From contig NZ_JAAZUI010000007.1 of NCBI RefSeq assembly GCF_012524075.1, positions 62,001-126,000 of the forward strand: a DNA stretch of 64,000 nucleotides. Reading direction: 5' to 3'. Origin of the DNA: Lutibacter sp. B1. Lineage in GTDB: Bacteria; Bacteroidota; Bacteroidia; Flavobacteriales; Flavobacteriaceae. A program made the translations under genes and the position numbers. Below are positions 62,542 through 64,000 of this stretch, piece by piece (the first letter of the stretch is position 1; every line of letters starts with the position of its first letter). The notes under the pieces are model-generated. The model made no database searches. It saw only the letters and a list, made by a program, of their open reading frames with translations, and had not been told where the DNA came from.

Positions 62542-64000
62542 TTATTGAAACTCAAATCTAATGTTATCCATTGAGAAATTTAACATTGATGTTCCACTAT
62601 AAGCAACACCAATTTCGTTGTCTACTAAGCTATAATCTGACACTCCAACATCGGTTAGAGGTACTGTAATAGTTTGCCATCCGTCTGATGTTACACTTGT
62701 AGCATCCCAATCGTAGAATATATCACCACCAGAACCTTCGAATCGGAATTTTAAAACACCGTCAGTAAAAGGTTCTATAACATTGATATCAAATTTAAGA
62801 ACATAACTATCTATATTAGTGCCAATAGTGGCACCAGGGAAATTATTACCTTCATTTCTAAAGAATAAACCTAACCAATCTTTACCTTGTACGTTAGTTG
62901 CGTTAAAGAAAGGGGTACCATCTACACTTGCAGCTTCGTCTGTTACTGTTGAATTAGCAACATCACCCCACCAAGAGTCTAAACCAGTTCCGTTAAAGTT
63001 AAAGTAAACTAAGCTTTCATCTGCTACAGGGTCAACAGGGCTATCGCTAACAATTGTTACTTCAGGATCAAATCCCCAATTATCAATATATACTCCTGCA
63101 TAAGGGTACTCACAAGTTTCGCAGCTAGCAAACTTAATTGCAATTTCGTTAATTGTAGAAGGATTTCCTAAAGCAGATAAAGGTATTGTAACTGTAGTCC
63201 ATTGTCCAGCAGCACTATTAAATTTATAGGTATTATCCCAATTTCCGCCAGCTTCAACTTCAAAACTAAGTACATCATCTGTATAAATATCAAATTGCAT
63301 TTCAGAATATTGTGAAATATCTAAATTAAAATCAGCAAGTTTGTAACCTGAGTCAGCTTTTGTGAATTCTATATTAAGTGAATAGTCTCCTGTTTTAACA
63401 ATTGCATCACTTAATGTATTTACACTAGTTACATCCCATGACCACTCTCCATTTGTAGTATTTGTATTGGTAAAGAAATCAGTAAATCCTTCTTCATAAA
63501 TTGGTAATCCGAAAGTAAGCACTTCAGTACCTACTGTTTCATAACCTTGAAGATCAAATCCAACATCATCAATATAAATAGTTTGTCCGCCTACACCGTC
63601 ATTAGTTACTTCTTTAAATCTAATTGCATCCATTTTTAAATCTCCAAACTCACTTATAGGTATTTCAATTTCGGTCCATACTCCCGGAGTTATAGCAACT
63701 TCAACACCTGTATCACAATCACATAAAGCAACTAAAACAGTTGTTGCAGTATCTCCATATACTGAGAAGTGGAAGGTAGAATAACCTGACACATCAATGC
63801 CTCCTGCACCAATTTGTGAAGATCCCCACTGTCCTTCGTAATCAAGTTTTATTGCAGCAGTACCATTACTCACATTTTCTGTATTAGCATAATCGTAAGT
63901 GCCTCCCCAGCCATCCCAAGCTGAGAATCCTTCACCTAAAGCGTCTTTATAAACAGAAAGAGCAAAAATAGGGGCGCCTTTTTCACCTTGTCCTAAACCA
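62542..64000 (-). CDS. Multi-module surface glycan-binding protein, C-terminal part (gene runs off the right edge)
   Basis: About 485 residues are visible and the frame stays open to the window edge, so the GTG at 63873 is internal. Three similar beta-sandwich modules follow each other, each closing with a Y/F-x-D-N/D-W/V-G/R-F-like strand: IYIDDVGFD, VYIDNWGFD and FSMDNIRFEF. Each also has an IP-L/I-S/T-x-x-G edge strand. This resembles carbohydrate-binding jelly-roll modules in SusE/F-position or IPT/TIG glycan-binding proteins. No catalytic motif is seen. Its start, signal and anchor lie outside the window. Confidence 0.7.
   Translation of the reverse strand, partial: GLGQGEKGAPIFALSVYKDALGEGFSAWDGWGGTYDYANTENVSNGTAAIKLDYEGQWGSSQIGAGGIDVSGYSTFHFSVYGDTATTVLVALCDCDTGVEVAITPGVWTEIEIPISEFGDLKMDAIRFKEVTNDGVGGQTIYIDDVGFDLQGYETVGTEVLTFGLPIYEEGFTDFFTNTNTTNGEWSWDVTSVNTLSDAIVKTGDYSLNIEFTKADSGYKLADFNLDISQYSEMQFDIYTDDVLSFEVEAGGNWDNTYKFNSAAGQWTTVTIPLSALGNPSTINEIAIKFASCETCEYPYAGVYIDNWGFDPEVTIVSDSPVDPVADESLVYFNFNGTGLDSWWGDVANSTVTDEAASVDGTPFFNATNVQGKDWLGLFFRNEGNNFPGATIGTNIDSYVLKFDINVIEPFTDGVLKFRFEGSGGDIFYDWDATSVTSDGWQTITVPLTDVGVSDYSLVDNEIGVAYSGTSMLNFSMDNIRFEFQ

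Noticed and set aside
1-64000. CRISPR arrays, insertion sequences, prophage or conjugative genes
   Set aside because: No regularly spaced repeats, transposase or integrase motifs, target-site duplications or phage structural genes were found on either strand.

Overview
The window looks like a chromosomal segment of a low-GC marine-type member of the Bacteroidota, most likely the family Flavobacteriaceae. The reasons are: many -7 boxes of the Bacteroidota form TAnnTTTG; a SusC/SusD pair; many lipoproteins and signal peptides of that phylum; gene orders such as ftsX-DUF3098-uppP-truB and exbB-exbD-exbD; and several families restricted to the group (DUF5686, epimerase-type threonine dehydrogenase, PID-CTERM-like peptide). 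No phage, insertion sequence, CRISPR array or rRNA operon was seen. One tRNA with anticodon CAT is present.

Layout. 1-4.5 kb: housekeeping (5' end of rbfA, a methylmalonyl-CoA epimerase, ftsX, uppP, truB, a thioredoxin-like protein). 4.65-11.8 kb: a clade II nitrous oxide reductase (nos) cluster led by three lipoproteins (a fasciclin-domain protein, a monoheme cytochrome c and a Sec-type NosZ), then a membrane protein, nosL, nosD, nosF and nosY. 11.9-23.2 kb: meaB and, on the opposite strand, a probable eight-gene operon (epimerase, methylmalonyl-CoA decarboxylase alpha, delta, biotin carrier and beta subunits, CoA-transferase, mutase small and large subunits). With meaB these genes make a full succinate/propionate interconversion cycle with a sodium-pumping decarboxylation step. 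23.4-31.7 kb: threonine dehydrogenase, small lipoproteins, recX, polyprenyl synthase, a nonsense-interrupted gene, the tRNA, a 59-residue surface-anchor-like peptide, ribE, pdxA, DUF177-rpmF. 31.8-50.5 kb: fabH-accB-accC, an Lrp-type regulator, a zinc protease, asparaginase, an ExbB/ExbD energising complex, rpoN, asnS, an RND exporter, a DUF5686 outer-membrane protein, frr and pyrH. 50.7-64 kb: a polysaccharide utilisation locus with two acetyl-esterase-type hydrolases, an aldo/keto reductase, two tandem AraC regulators, SusC/SusD, a GH27 alpha-galactosidase and a truncated multi-module surface glycan-binding protein.

The most striking observation concerns two promoters. The nos promoter and the promoter of the sodium-pumping propionate operon each carry a TGAY-N4-RTCA box of the CRP/FNR type, and in both the box centre lies exactly 29.5 bases from the first base of the -7 element. 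A class II, FNR-like activator would sit near -41. The two operons, about 18.5 kb apart and pointing toward each other, therefore look co-regulated. This would link N2O respiration and sodium-coupled succinate decarboxylation as one low-oxygen energy programme. The geometry is read directly from the sequence; the regulator and the physiology are inference.
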